NCBI GenBank assembly: GCA_945952065.1
Contig: CAMFGY010000002.1
Coordinates: 248,001 to 312,000 of the forward strand
Length of the DNA: 64,000 bases
Source of the DNA: an uncultured Burkholderiales bacterium
GTDB taxonomy: Bacteria > Pseudomonadota > Gammaproteobacteria > Burkholderiales > Burkholderiaceae_C
Direction of reading: 5' to 3'
Positions 28,181-35,779 of this stretch are shown here, one piece after another (position 1 is the stretch's first letter; each line of letters starts with the position of its first letter). A program made the translations under genes and the position numbers. The notes below the pieces were generated by a model that made no database searches, was not told where the DNA came from, and saw nothing but the letters and a program-made list of their open reading frames with translations.

Positions 28181-28939
28181 TCAACGCCCGGTAAAACGCG
28201 GCGCGCGACGCGCTTGCCAAGCCACCACCCCTTCAACCAAGTCTGCGGAGGCATTGGCACGTGCGATGTCCGCCTGCAAAGCCGGCACATCCAGCGCGCC
28301 ACGGGCCAGGGCGTTCAAATGCTGCTTCATGCCCAGCAGCGCCAGCGGCGCCATGCCCAGCAAATCATCCAAAAGCAGGCGCAGCGCTTGATCCAAGGCC
28401 GCCGTGTCGGGCAGCAGCTGATCCAAAAAACCACTGGCCTGCATTTGCTGCGCATCCAAGGTGGCACCGGCCAAGAGCACGCGTTTGGCCCATGCCAGAC
28501 CCAAACGGCTCACATAGCGCTCCAGGCCGCCCTGGTAGAAATGCAGGCCCAATCGTGCCGCCGGCACAAACATCTCGCAGGCCAGGGTGCCCAGGCGGAA
28601 GTCGCTGGCCAGCGCCAGATCGGTGGCGCCGCCATAGACGCCGCCGTGGATACGGGCCACGGTGATGGGGCGCGCCGCTTCCCAGGCATTGCTCAGCGCT
28701 TCAAACAAGGCCCCGGCATCCAGGCCGGGCACCGCGTCAATATTGAAGCCGCTGCAAAAATGCTTGCCCTCGCCGCTGAGCAGCAAGACCCGCACCCGCT
28801 CATCTTCATTGACCTGCTGCAACTGCTGCTGCAAGGTCTGCAGATCCAGCACCTCCAAACGGTTGGCCAAGCGAGGGCGGCGCAGCGTGATCCGCGCCAA
28901 CGCGCCATCGATGTGTAAAAGAGGAGCCAGTCCGGGCAT
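28181..28939 (-). CDS. Enoyl-CoA hydratase/isomerase family protein with altered active site
   Basis: 252 residues of the crotonase superfamily: VLLLSGEGKHFCSGFNI forms the first oxyanion-hole region and RIHGGVYGGATDLALASDFR the second. The two Glu residues that act as acid and base in true hydratases appear to be replaced: the first is Asp (GGATDLA), the second Ala (FVPAARLG). So hydration is unlikely, and an isomerase, hydrolase or other CoA reaction is possible. The substrate is unknown. No neighbours of fatty-acid degradation; the next gene on the same strand is an ArsR-type regulator 36 bp upstream. Confidence 0.8.
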   Translation of the reverse strand: MPGLAPLLHIDGALARITLRRPRLANRLEVLDLQTLQQQLQQVNEDERVRVLLLSGEGKHFCSGFNIDAVPGLDAGALFEALSNAWEAARPITVARIHGGVYGGATDLALASDFRLGTLACEMFVPAARLGLHFYQGGLERYVSRLGLAWAKRVLLAGATLDAQQMQASGFLDQLLPDTAALDQALRLLLDDLLGMAPLALLGMKQHLNALARGALDVPALQADIARANASADLVEGVVAWQARRAPRFTGR

Positions 28940-28975
28940 GGGGATTCGGGGAGGGAGGTGAACGCAGCGCGCAGT

Positions 28976-29719
28976 CTAGCCAGCGCCCACAGGCAAGGCG
29001 TCGGCCGCGGGCCCCAGCAAGGCCTGCAAGCCCGCCAGCCCCTTGCGGGTCAGGCGCATGGCGCGGCTGTCCAGTTCAGCCTCAAGCCATTGGCGCTGCA
29101 ACAGGCTTTGCAAGCAGGCGGCGCCCAACGCGCCGCCCAGATGCGGGCTGCGGGCGCTCCAGTCCATGCAGGCACAAGCCAAGACGCGGCGCCCCGGTTT
29201 GGCCTGCAATTGCTGCATGTCCAAGCCCAGGGCGGCAAAACCAGCCAGCCCCGCATCAGTGAGGCGATAGGCCCGGGCTCGGGACTCATCCTCCAAGAGC
29301 CAAGCCTCGCGACGCGCATGGTCATGCAAGCGCACCGCCCACTGGCCCGCCAAATGGTCATAGCAGCGGCGGGCCTCGCGCAAATGCTTGGGGGTGCTGG
29401 GCTCAAATGCGGGCGAGGGCTGCTGAGCCCGGCCCGCTAAAACCAGCAAGGACTCCAAGGCCGCCGCGACCTCCGCGTCCGCCAAGCGGAAATACCGATG
29501 ACGCCCCTGCGACACGCAGACCAAGAGCTCGGCAGCGAGCAAGCGATTCAAATGCGCGCTGGCCGTTGAGGCGGCTATATCGGCCAGGGCTGCCAGCTCG
29601 GTGGCGGTGCGCGCATGACCGTCCAGCAAGCTGCACAAGATTTTTGCCCGCGCGGGCTCCCCCATGCTGAGGGCAATTTCGGCCAAGCGGCCATCGGCAA
29701 AGCGCGGTGAGACATCCAT
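28976..29719 (-). CDS. ArsR-type winged-helix regulator with C-terminal extension
   Basis: 247 residues. The N-terminal 90 residues are an ArsR winged helix (LSMGEPARAKILCSLLDGHA, TATELAALADIAASTASAHL, CVSQGRHRYFRLAD). The classic metal-binding CxC box in the recognition helix is absent (IAASTASAHLNRL), so it is not an arsenic-type metal sensor by that site. The C-terminal 130 residues contain ACACMDWSARSPHLGGALGA and a second helical domain. It is divergent from the P450-like gene 52 bp away, which it probably regulates. An ATTTCGAT stretch overlaps the start codon region; that operator role is a guess. Confidence 0.85.
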   Translation of the reverse strand: MDVSPRFADGRLAEIALSMGEPARAKILCSLLDGHARTATELAALADIAASTASAHLNRLLAAELLVCVSQGRHRYFRLADAEVAAALESLLVLAGRAQQPSPAFEPSTPKHLREARRCYDHLAGQWAVRLHDHARREAWLLEDESRARAYRLTDAGLAGFAALGLDMQQLQAKPGRRVLACACMDWSARSPHLGGALGAACLQSLLQRQWLEAELDSRAMRLTRKGLAGLQALLGPAADALPVGAG

Positions 29720-29771
29720 ATTTCGATGGTAGCCGAAGCATCAGCGACGGCCGGAGTCGACACTGCCGGGC

Positions 29772-30911
29772 ATGAATTGTCCCTACGCCCACACCCCACC
29801 CTCGCCTCCCCTGCACGCCCTGAATGCCGCCCAAACAGCGGACACTGCGGCCCTGCAGTCCTTCTACCAAGACTTGAGTCGCCAGCCCCTGTTGCAGCGT
29901 GCCGACGACCTTGGACTGTGGATCGCCGCGGCGCCCCATTTGGTCCGACAAGCCTTGGCCCACCCCGACCTGGGTGTGCGCCCCCCAACGCAGCCCGTGC
30001 CCGAGCCTTTGCAAGGCCGTGCTTTTGGCCGCGTTTATGCCCAATGGCTGCGCATGCGTGACGACGCCGGCCATGGCGCCGAAAAAACCGTCTTGCAAGA
30101 CATCTTGCGGGAACAAGTCACAGCGGGCTCGGCGCTTGAGGCCTGTGCACGCCGCCAAGCGCGCCAAGCACTGAGCCAGGGCTGGCACCACTGGCAGTGG
30201 CGCAGCGTGGTCGCGAGCGTGGGCGATTTGCTGGGCTTGCCGCTGGCCCCCCCTGCCGCGCAAGAAGGTCTCATGCAACAGTTGCGCGCCTTCGCTCAGG
30301 CCTTGCCTCCGCACGCGGGGCCGGCCGCCCTGGCGGCGGCAGACTTGGCCTGCGAGCGCCTGCGCGAATCGCTCAGCCGCCATGCTTCAGGCCCGCTTTG
30401 GCAAGCCTTGCAGGCCGAACGTTCGCGTCTGATTGATCCCCATGCGCATGCCCTGAGTCTGCTCTGGCAGGGCTATGAAGCCGGGGCCGCCCTGCTGGGC
30501 CAAGCCGCGCTGCAAACCGGCGCTCTGCAAAGCACCGACACACATGCCGAGGCGCTGGCCCGGCTGCAGCAGCCCTCCAAGCAACTGGGCCCCATCCACC
30601 ACACCCGCCGCTGGGCACAGCGCGATTGCGAACTGGCGGGCCAGGCCTTGGCACGCGGCGAGGCCCTGCTGCTGGTCTTGGTCGGCGAAAACCAAGCCCT
30701 GGGCTATGGCCATGGGCGCCACCAATGCCCAGGCCGCGAATTGGCCTTGCACATCGGCGCGTGGTCGCTGCTTGAAGCCCAGGCCTTCCTAGGCGAGCAA
30801 GGCCAAACCCGCCCCTTGCCCGTTTGCCTCGGCTTTGAGCCCTTGCCGAATGCGCGAATTCCCATGCTGGGCGCCCAAACCCAATCCAATGCGAAGGAGA
30901 GCCAGTCATGA
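29772..30911 (+). CDS. Divergent cytochrome P450-like protein
   Basis: 379 residues. The heme-thiolate loop is well kept: LGYGHGRHQCPGRELAL with Cys319. The C-helix region WLRMRDDAGHGAEK, the HHTRRWAQRDCEL strand and the ARGEALLLVLVGEN strand also match bacterial P450s. Other key features are missing. The I-helix (WQGYEAGAALLGQAAL) lacks the acid-Thr pair used for oxygen activation. The K-helix reads EALAR instead of ExxR. The meander between GEN and the heme loop is reduced to about three residues. It may bind heme but work as a peroxygenase or have a non-oxygenase role. The ABM gene starts in its stop codon (ATGA). Confidence 0.78.
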   Translation: MNCPYAHTPPSPPLHALNAAQTADTAALQSFYQDLSRQPLLQRADDLGLWIAAAPHLVRQALAHPDLGVRPPTQPVPEPLQGRAFGRVYAQWLRMRDDAGHGAEKTVLQDILREQVTAGSALEACARRQARQALSQGWHHWQWRSVVASVGDLLGLPLAPPAAQEGLMQQLRAFAQALPPHAGPAALAAADLACERLRESLSRHASGPLWQALQAERSRLIDPHAHALSLLWQGYEAGAALLGQAALQTGALQSTDTHAEALARLQQPSKQLGPIHHTRRWAQRDCELAGQALARGEALLLVLVGENQALGYGHGRHQCPGRELALHIGAWSLLEAQAFLGEQGQTRPLPVCLGFEPLPNARIPMLGAQTQSNAKESQS

Positions 30912-31270
30912 TCGCCGTGATTTTTGAAGTCGAACCTGCCCCCGGCGAGACCGAGCACTATTTGCAGATCGCGGCGGACTTGCGCCCCTTGCTGCAAGAC
31001 ATCGACGGTTTCATCAGCATCGAGCGCTTCAGCAGCTTGAGTCAGCCGGGCAAGGTCTTGTCTTTGTCTTTCTGGCGCGACGAGGCTGCGCTGCAGGTTT
31101 GGCGCAATTCAGAGCCGCACCGGGCCAGCCAAGTGCTGGGCCGCAGCCAGGTCTTCCAAGACTACCGGCTGCGTGTGGCCCAAGTGCTGCGTGACTACGG
31201 CATGCACGCGCGCGAGCAAGCCCCTGCCGACAGCCGCCAAACGCTGGAAGGCCGAAGCTCCGCTGCATGA
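30908..31270 (+). CDS. Antibiotic biosynthesis monooxygenase (ABM) domain protein
   Basis: 120-residue dimeric alpha+beta barrel protein of the ABM family: IAVIFEVEPAPGETEHYLQI, the central DGFISIERFSSLSQPGKVLS strand and FWRDEAALQVWRNSEPHR with the conserved Trp. Members range from quinone-forming monooxygenases to heme-degrading enzymes and often have unknown substrates. It is translationally coupled to the P450-like gene (4-bp overlap) and presumably acts on the same substrate. About 20 C-terminal residues are low-complexity. Confidence 0.85.
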   Translation: MIAVIFEVEPAPGETEHYLQIAADLRPLLQDIDGFISIERFSSLSQPGKVLSLSFWRDEAALQVWRNSEPHRASQVLGRSQVFQDYRLRVAQVLRDYGMHAREQAPADSRQTLEGRSSAA

Positions 31271-31363
31271 AGAGCGGCACGGAGGGAGGCGGGCAAACCG
31301 GGGCGGGTCAACGAAGCGCCCCAAAACAACTGCTACCCTGCGCCCAACGTCCAGGAGACCTTC

Positions 31364-31861
31364 ATGCCGCAGCCATCGATCCGCTTGTTCACCCGTTTCG
31401 GCCTCTTGATGAGCGCCGCCTTGCTCTGGCCCTGCGCCGCGAGCGCCGGCGACAAGATTGGCGAGGTGGACACGGTGTTCAAGTGGATAGGCCCGGACCA
31501 CAAAATCGTGGTCGAGGTCTATGACGACCCCAAAGTGCTGGGGGTGAGTTGCTATGTGTCGCGCGCCAAGACTGGTGGCATTTCGGGCGGGCTGGGGCTG
31601 GCCGAGGACAAATCCGAAGCCTCCATTGCCTGCCGCCAGACCGGCCCCATTCGCTTTGACAAGCCCTTGTCGCGCCAAGAGGAAGTGTTCAGCGAACGGG
31701 CCTCGCTGATCTTCAAAAAGCTGCGCGTGGTGCGCATGGTGGACAGCCAACGCAACACCCTGGTCTATCTGACCTACTCAGACCGGGTGATCGAGGGCTC
31801 GCCGCAAAACAGCATCACCGCCGTACCCGTGGATCGCAGCCTGCCCATCCCGCTGAAATAG
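31364..31861 (+). CDS. creA: CreA family exported protein
   Basis: 165 residues with a signal peptide (about 1-29, ending AASAG). The mature part matches the CreA family: [53 protein letters not shown] and [19 protein letters not shown]. Two Cys may form a disulfide. Its function is not established; it is a periplasmic protein named for its place in the E. coli cre locus. ATG 31364 has an AGGAGA ribosome-binding site. Confidence 0.92.
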   Translation: MPQPSIRLFTRFGLLMSAALLWPCAASAGDKIGEVDTVFKWIGPDHKIVVEVYDDPKVLGVSCYVSRAKTGGISGGLGLAEDKSEASIACRQTGPIRFDKPLSRQEEVFSERASLIFKKLRVVRMVDSQRNTLVYLTYSDRVIEGSPQNSITAVPVDRSLPIPLK

Positions 31862-31959
31862 CGGCCGGCAGCCGCCGGGCTACGGCGACTTCCTCTCCTC
31901 CTCTTGTAAGGCGGGGCGGCTTCCTCTACCCTGGGAGCACAGCCAAGGAGCCCGCCACC

Positions 31960-34062
31960 ATGTCCCATTCGAGCGACCTCCCTCATGAGATGACTGCCGG
32001 GCGCGCCGCGTCCGGGCATCGCGATGCGGCCAAGGTTGCCGCGCTGCGCAGCTTGGCGCTGATCGGCCCGGCCGGTGCAGGCAAGACCAGCTTGCTTGAG
32101 GCCCTGCTGCAGCGCGCGGGCAGCATCAGCGTGGCAGGCAGCATCGGGCGCGGCAACACCGTCAGTGACCACGACCCGCTGGAACGCCGCTTGCAACACT
32201 CGCTTTACAGCTCGGTGGTGCACATCGACCATCAAGGCTTGCGCCTGCACGTCATTGACACGCCCGGCGCGCCCGATTTCATCGGCCAATCGCTGCCCGC
32301 CCTGGAAGCGGTGGACACCGCGGTGCTGGTGCTGAATGCCCAGAACGGGCTGGAGATGATGGCCAGCCGCATGCTGGAGGCCGCCGGCCAACGCGGCCTG
32401 TGCCGCATGATCGTGTTCAACAAGATCGACACCCCCGACCTCGATCTGCCGGCCTTGCTGGAGCAGCTGCGCAGCGTTTTTGGTCGCGAATGCCTGCCGC
32501 TCAATCTGCCCGCTCAAGGCGGCAGCCAGGTGCTGGATTGCTTCTTCAACATCATCGGCCAGACCGATTTTTCCTCAGTGGGCCAGGCTCACCAGGCCTT
32601 GGTGGAGCAGGTGGTGGAGGTGGACGCCGCGTTTGTGGAGCGTTATTTGAGCGAGGGCGATGTCGACCCGCGCGAATTGCACGCCCCTTTGGAGCAAGCC
32701 TTGCGTGAGGGGCATTTGATCCCGGTGTGTTTCACCTCCGCGCGCAGCGGCGCGGGCGTGGCCGAGCTGCTTGACGCCATGGAGCGCCTGCTGCCCAACC
32801 CCAGCGAGGGCAACCCGCCCCAGTTTTTGCGCACCGAGGGCGGCGAGACCCAGCCCTTGCTCGCACGCCCCGAGCCCGGCGCGCATGTGCTGGCGCATGT
32901 CTTCAAGATCATCAGCGACCCCTACCTGGGCAAGATGGGGGTGATGCGGGTGCACCAAGGCACGCTGACACGCAACAGCCAACTCTTCATCGGCCATGCG
33001 CGCAAGCCCTTCCGGGTCGGGCATTTGTTTCTCTTGCAAGGAGCCAAGCACATCGAGGTCGAACAGGCTTTGCCGGGTGAGCTCTGTGCCATCGCCAAGG
33101 TCGAAGACCTGCACTACGACGCCGTGCTGCACGACGCCCCGGAAGACGAGCACATTCACTTGAAGCCGCTGGACTTCCCGCATCCCGTGCATGGCCTGGC
33201 CATCAGCCCGGCGCGCCACGGGGACGAACAGCGGCTCTGGGAGATCTTGGCCAAGCTGGTGGAAGAAGACCCCTGCTTGCGCATCGAACACAGCGCCCAA
33301 ACCCAAGAAACCGTGGTCTATGGCCTGGGGGAATTGCACCTGCGCATGTTGTTGGAGCGTCTGCGCGAGAGCTACAAATTCGAGGTGCAGACCCAGCCAC
33401 CCCGGGTCGCCTACCGGGAAACCGTGTCCTCCCCTGCCGAGGGCCATTACCGGCACAAAAAGCAAAGCGGGGGCGCGGGGCAGTTTGGCGAGGTGTATTT
33501 GCGCGTGGAGCCGCTGCCACGCGGACAAGGCTTCGAGTTCATTGACGCGGTCAAGGGCGGCGCGATACCGGGCCAGTTCATGCCAGCCGTTGAAAAAGGC
33601 GTGCGCGCTGCGCTGGAGCGCGGCGTGGTGGCCGGCTATCCACTGATTGACCTGCGCGTGACCGTGTTCGATGGCAAACACCATTCGGTGGACAGCAAAG
33701 AAATCGCCTTCGTCACCGCCGGCCAGCGCGCCCTGATCGCCGCCGTCAAAGAGGCCCGGCCGCAGGTGCTGGAGCCCATGGTGCATATCGAGATCAGCGC
33801 CCCCGAGCATGCGGTGGGCGACATCACCGGCGATCTGGCCGGGCGGCGCGGTCAAGTCAACGGCACCAACAGCGTCTTGCCGGGCACTTTGATCGTGCAA
33901 GGCTTGGCACCGCTGGCCGAGCTGAGCAGCTATCAAACCCGCTTGAACGCCATGACCAGTGGCCAAGGCCGCTACACCGTACTTTTCTCGCACTACGAAG
34001 CCGTGCCGCCCAATACCCAGCAGCAGCTGATGGCGGCCTATCAGGTCAGCGACGAAGACTGA
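31960..34062 (+). CDS. EF-G-like translation GTPase with altered catalytic motif
   Basis: 700 residues with all EF-G domains. In the G domain the P-loop is GPAGAGKT (residues 36-43), the specificity motif is NKID, and the switch II motif reads DTPGAPDF. In standard EF-G this is DTPGHVDF, whose His activates water for GTP hydrolysis; here it is Ala. Domain IV keeps SGGAGQFGEVYLRVEPL and HSVDSKEIAF, and domain V has GDITGDLAGRRGQVNG. It belongs to the EF-G-like branch found beside a normal fusA, with an unclear job in translation or stress. No ribosomal or str-operon genes are nearby. Confidence 0.88.
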   Translation: MSHSSDLPHEMTAGRAASGHRDAAKVAALRSLALIGPAGAGKTSLLEALLQRAGSISVAGSIGRGNTVSDHDPLERRLQHSLYSSVVHIDHQGLRLHVIDTPGAPDFIGQSLPALEAVDTAVLVLNAQNGLEMMASRMLEAAGQRGLCRMIVFNKIDTPDLDLPALLEQLRSVFGRECLPLNLPAQGGSQVLDCFFNIIGQTDFSSVGQAHQALVEQVVEVDAAFVERYLSEGDVDPRELHAPLEQALREGHLIPVCFTSARSGAGVAELLDAMERLLPNPSEGNPPQFLRTEGGETQPLLARPEPGAHVLAHVFKIISDPYLGKMGVMRVHQGTLTRNSQLFIGHARKPFRVGHLFLLQGAKHIEVEQALPGELCAIAKVEDLHYDAVLHDAPEDEHIHLKPLDFPHPVHGLAISPARHGDEQRLWEILAKLVEEDPCLRIEHSAQTQETVVYGLGELHLRMLLERLRESYKFEVQTQPPRVAYRETVSSPAEGHYRHKKQSGGAGQFGEVYLRVEPLPRGQGFEFIDAVKGGAIPGQFMPAVEKGVRAALERGVVAGYPLIDLRVTVFDGKHHSVDSKEIAFVTAGQRALIAAVKEARPQVLEPMVHIEISAPEHAVGDITGDLAGRRGQVNGTNSVLPGTLIVQGLAPLAELSSYQTRLNAMTSGQGRYTVLFSHYEAVPPNTQQQLMAAYQVSDED

Positions 34063-34100
34063 GCGCCAAGGCCCCGTGCGGGGCGGAAGATCAAGCGCCC

Positions 34101-34110
34101 TTTATCATTG
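34101..34110. promoter_or_regulatory. TTTATCATTG element in front of the repressor-like gene
   Basis: TTTATCATTGGCGAA begins here, ending at the start codon at 34115. It resembles TTTATCATTTGCGCAA at 34821-34836, past the 3' end of the same gene. It may be an autoregulatory half-site or a -10 element. Confidence 0.35.
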
Positions 34111-34114
34111 GCGA

Positions 34115-34738
34115 ATGTCATCTGCCCCCCTGGACGTTGCGCAGGTCCGTTTGGACAACGCGCTGCTCCTGTTCGAAGAGTTCGTCACCGCCACCGTCAA
34201 GCAGCCCGATGCAGCCACCCTGCGCGGGCTGGAGCGGCGCTTTGCCGAACGCCTGCAAATCCAGCCCAGCTATTGGAGCCAAATCAAGGGGCGCTCGCGC
34301 CAGATTGGCGAGCGCCTGGCCCGCCAGTTTGAACAGAACTGCCACAAACCCTCCGGCTGGATGGACCAGCCGCACAGCGCCAAGCTGCCCAAGACCAGCC
34401 CCCAGGCCCGCGCCGAGCAAGAAGCCACGCCCAGCGTGCCGCAGGATGACGATGAGCGCTTCATCGTCGGCTTGGTGTTGACCTACTACCGCCGCCACCC
34501 GCAACGCGCCCGCACCCGCTTGCTCGATTTGCTGGGCGAGGTCTTGACCCCGCCCGCGCAAACGGCCGCCCCCGCGCCCGCCTTGGCCAACAAGCCGCAG
34601 AACAAAGCCCTGCCGCAAGCCCTGCTGTCCAAAACGCCGGTCGCCCCGGCCAAGGCAGCGCAAGGTGGGGCCGCCGAATTGGACGAATGGCGCCGTTTGC
34701 AGCAAGGCATTGCCCCCTTGAAACCCAAGAAGCGCTGA
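34115..34738 (+). CDS. HTH repressor-like DNA-binding protein
   Basis: 207 residues. Residues about 35-84 look like the helix-turn-helix of phage-repressor-like regulators (LERRFAERLQIQPSYWSQIK, RQIGERLARQFEQN) followed by KPSGWMDQP, a motif common after the HTH in Betaproteobacterial repressors. Residues 110-145 form another helical block (DERFIVGLVLTYYRRHPQRA), and the tail is Pro/Ala/Lys-rich and probably disordered. No LexA-type peptidase domain is present. Palindromes with TTTATCA units lie just downstream and one unit lies just before the start codon, so autoregulation is plausible. ATG 34115 is the start that fits. Confidence 0.7.
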   Translation: MSSAPLDVAQVRLDNALLLFEEFVTATVKQPDAATLRGLERRFAERLQIQPSYWSQIKGRSRQIGERLARQFEQNCHKPSGWMDQPHSAKLPKTSPQARAEQEATPSVPQDDDERFIVGLVLTYYRRHPQRARTRLLDLLGEVLTPPAQTAAPAPALANKPQNKALPQALLSKTPVAPAKAAQGGAAELDEWRRLQQGIAPLKPKKR

Positions 34739-34776
34739 CAGCGGCAAATCCGGGAAGACGCCCTCCCCCTAGTTCC

Positions 34777-34795
34777 TTTATCAAATCTTGATAAA
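34777..34795. promoter_or_regulatory. Palindromic operator TTTATCAA-N3-TTGATAAA
   Basis: Perfect 8-bp arms TTTATCAA and TTGATAAA around ATC, a typical size for a dimeric HTH repressor site. It lies 38 bp after the repressor-like gene and 3 bp before a second, longer palindrome with related TTTATC units. Confidence 0.65.
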
Positions 34796-34798
34796 AGT

Positions 34799-34838
34799 AC
34801 TTGCGCAAGATAAACAATCGTTTATCATTTGCGCAAGT
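34799..34838. promoter_or_regulatory. 40-bp nested inverted repeat
   Basis: Outer arms ACTTGCGCAA / TTGCGCAAGT (10 bp, perfect) enclose inner arms GATAAAC / GTTTATC (7 bp, perfect) around AATC; a 2-nt bulge (AT) breaks one side. It could be a double operator overlapping a promoter for the small genes at 35153 and 35399. It lacks a T-run, so a terminator is less likely. Confidence 0.7.
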
Positions 34839-35152
34839 CGCGGCGTTCACTGCTGCGGCGAGACCCGCATCATCAATGCCTCAACCGGGCAACAGCATGA
34901 GCACCAGGCCCATCGGCGCCTGCGCAGAGCATGCCAAGCCCACCCCGCCCGGTCCCGCCGGGCTTGATTCCACGTCGTCGCAGTTCGCTTGCTTGACCGC
35001 CGGGGCACCGGCTCGGTGAGCCGCTGCATGCCCAAAACCCGGCCGCCCCAGGGCCGCAAAGTTCCCGTCCACCGCCTGGCCATTTCAGCTCGGTGGTGCA
35101 GCCGCCGCATGGCCTTTTTGGTCCAGCGCTGTTCACTTGATCAGGAGTTTTT

Positions 35153-35347
35153 ATGCCTCAGTTCACCGCCCCGCGCCCATCCCATTTGACGCTGCGTAAG
35201 CCACGCAATCCTTTGGTCGCGCCCGCTTTGATGCGCCACGCCGGCAAGCATGGCCAACACAAGCTGGGCAGCTCGCAGCGCCAAGCCGCGCGACGCGACC
35301 TGCAAAGACAAAGCCAGGAATTGCTGCAGCCCGACTGCAGCGCATGA
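35153..35347 (+). CDS. Small basic protein of unknown function
   Basis: 64 residues (MPQFTAPRPSHLTLRKPRNP at the start, then LVAPALMRHAGKHGQHKLGS). An AGGAG ribosome-binding site stands at the right distance before the ATG. The sequence is basic and Gln/Arg-rich with no Cys cluster, signal peptide or membrane segment. The RNPLVAPALMRxAG stretch looks like one I associate with small Burkholderiales hypothetical proteins, but I cannot verify that. It may be co-transcribed with the next small gene, 51 bp on. Confidence 0.55.
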   Translation: MPQFTAPRPSHLTLRKPRNPLVAPALMRHAGKHGQHKLGSSQRQAARRDLQRQSQELLQPDCSA

Positions 35348-35398
35348 ATTGAACGGCCCCGCGGCACCACAGCCCGGCGGCCCGCACGGAGAACCATC

Positions 35399-35656
35399 AT
35401 GAGATTGAGAGACTTGCACGGCCCCCACATCAGCCGGGCCGATTTTGAAACCAGCCATCTGCTGTGGCGCTTGCGCCTGAGCCACATCCTGCTGCGCGCC
35501 AGCGCCTTGCTCACCCGCTTGGCCGTGCGCCTGAGCTTGAGCCGCAAAAAGGCGCCGCCCGCCTTGGAGTTCTACGCCGAGGCCGGCGCCCCCGAAGGCG
35601 CGCTTTACGCTGACGGGCATTTGGTCGGCACCTTGCCCGGTATCCAGCGCCTGTGA
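35399..35656 (+). CDS. Small basic protein with EFYAEAGAPEGALY motif
   Basis: 85 residues. The N-terminal 50 are a basic helical region (ISRADFETSHLLWRLRLSHI, LLRASALLTRLAVRLSLSRK), and the end reads EFYAEAGAPEGALYADGHLV, a short beta-hairpin-like tail. A GGAGAACC ribosome-binding site precedes the ATG. No known domain. The composition fits a real protein, and its spacing to the previous small gene suggests a shared transcript. Confidence 0.6.
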   Translation: MRLRDLHGPHISRADFETSHLLWRLRLSHILLRASALLTRLAVRLSLSRKKAPPALEFYAEAGAPEGALYADGHLVGTLPGIQRL

Positions 35657-35779
35657 GTCCCCGCCCTTGATGCGCGCCGGCGGCCTATACCGTGAATGGT
35701 TGGGCAATGCCGGCGCTTTTCAAGGGACCGCAGCTTGCACTGCGGCGCTAGGATTGGCCCAAAGCCGATCTCAACGACC

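Larger units (their letters stand above)
34739..35152. other. 414-bp intergenic region with nested palindromes
   Basis: Contains the two palindromes described separately (34777-34795 and 34799-34838). Possible promoter elements overlap them: TTGCGC (34801) 16 bp TATCAT (34823), or TTGATA (34788) 17 bp TAAACA (34811). From about 34840 to 35140 I see no gene with a ribosome-binding site or protein-like composition on either strand. Confidence 0.6.

Noticed and set aside
34801-35136. Several short open frames on both strands in the gap after the HTH gene
   Set aside because: No ribosome-binding sites, Pro/Arg/Gly-rich shadow composition, and overlap with the palindromes.
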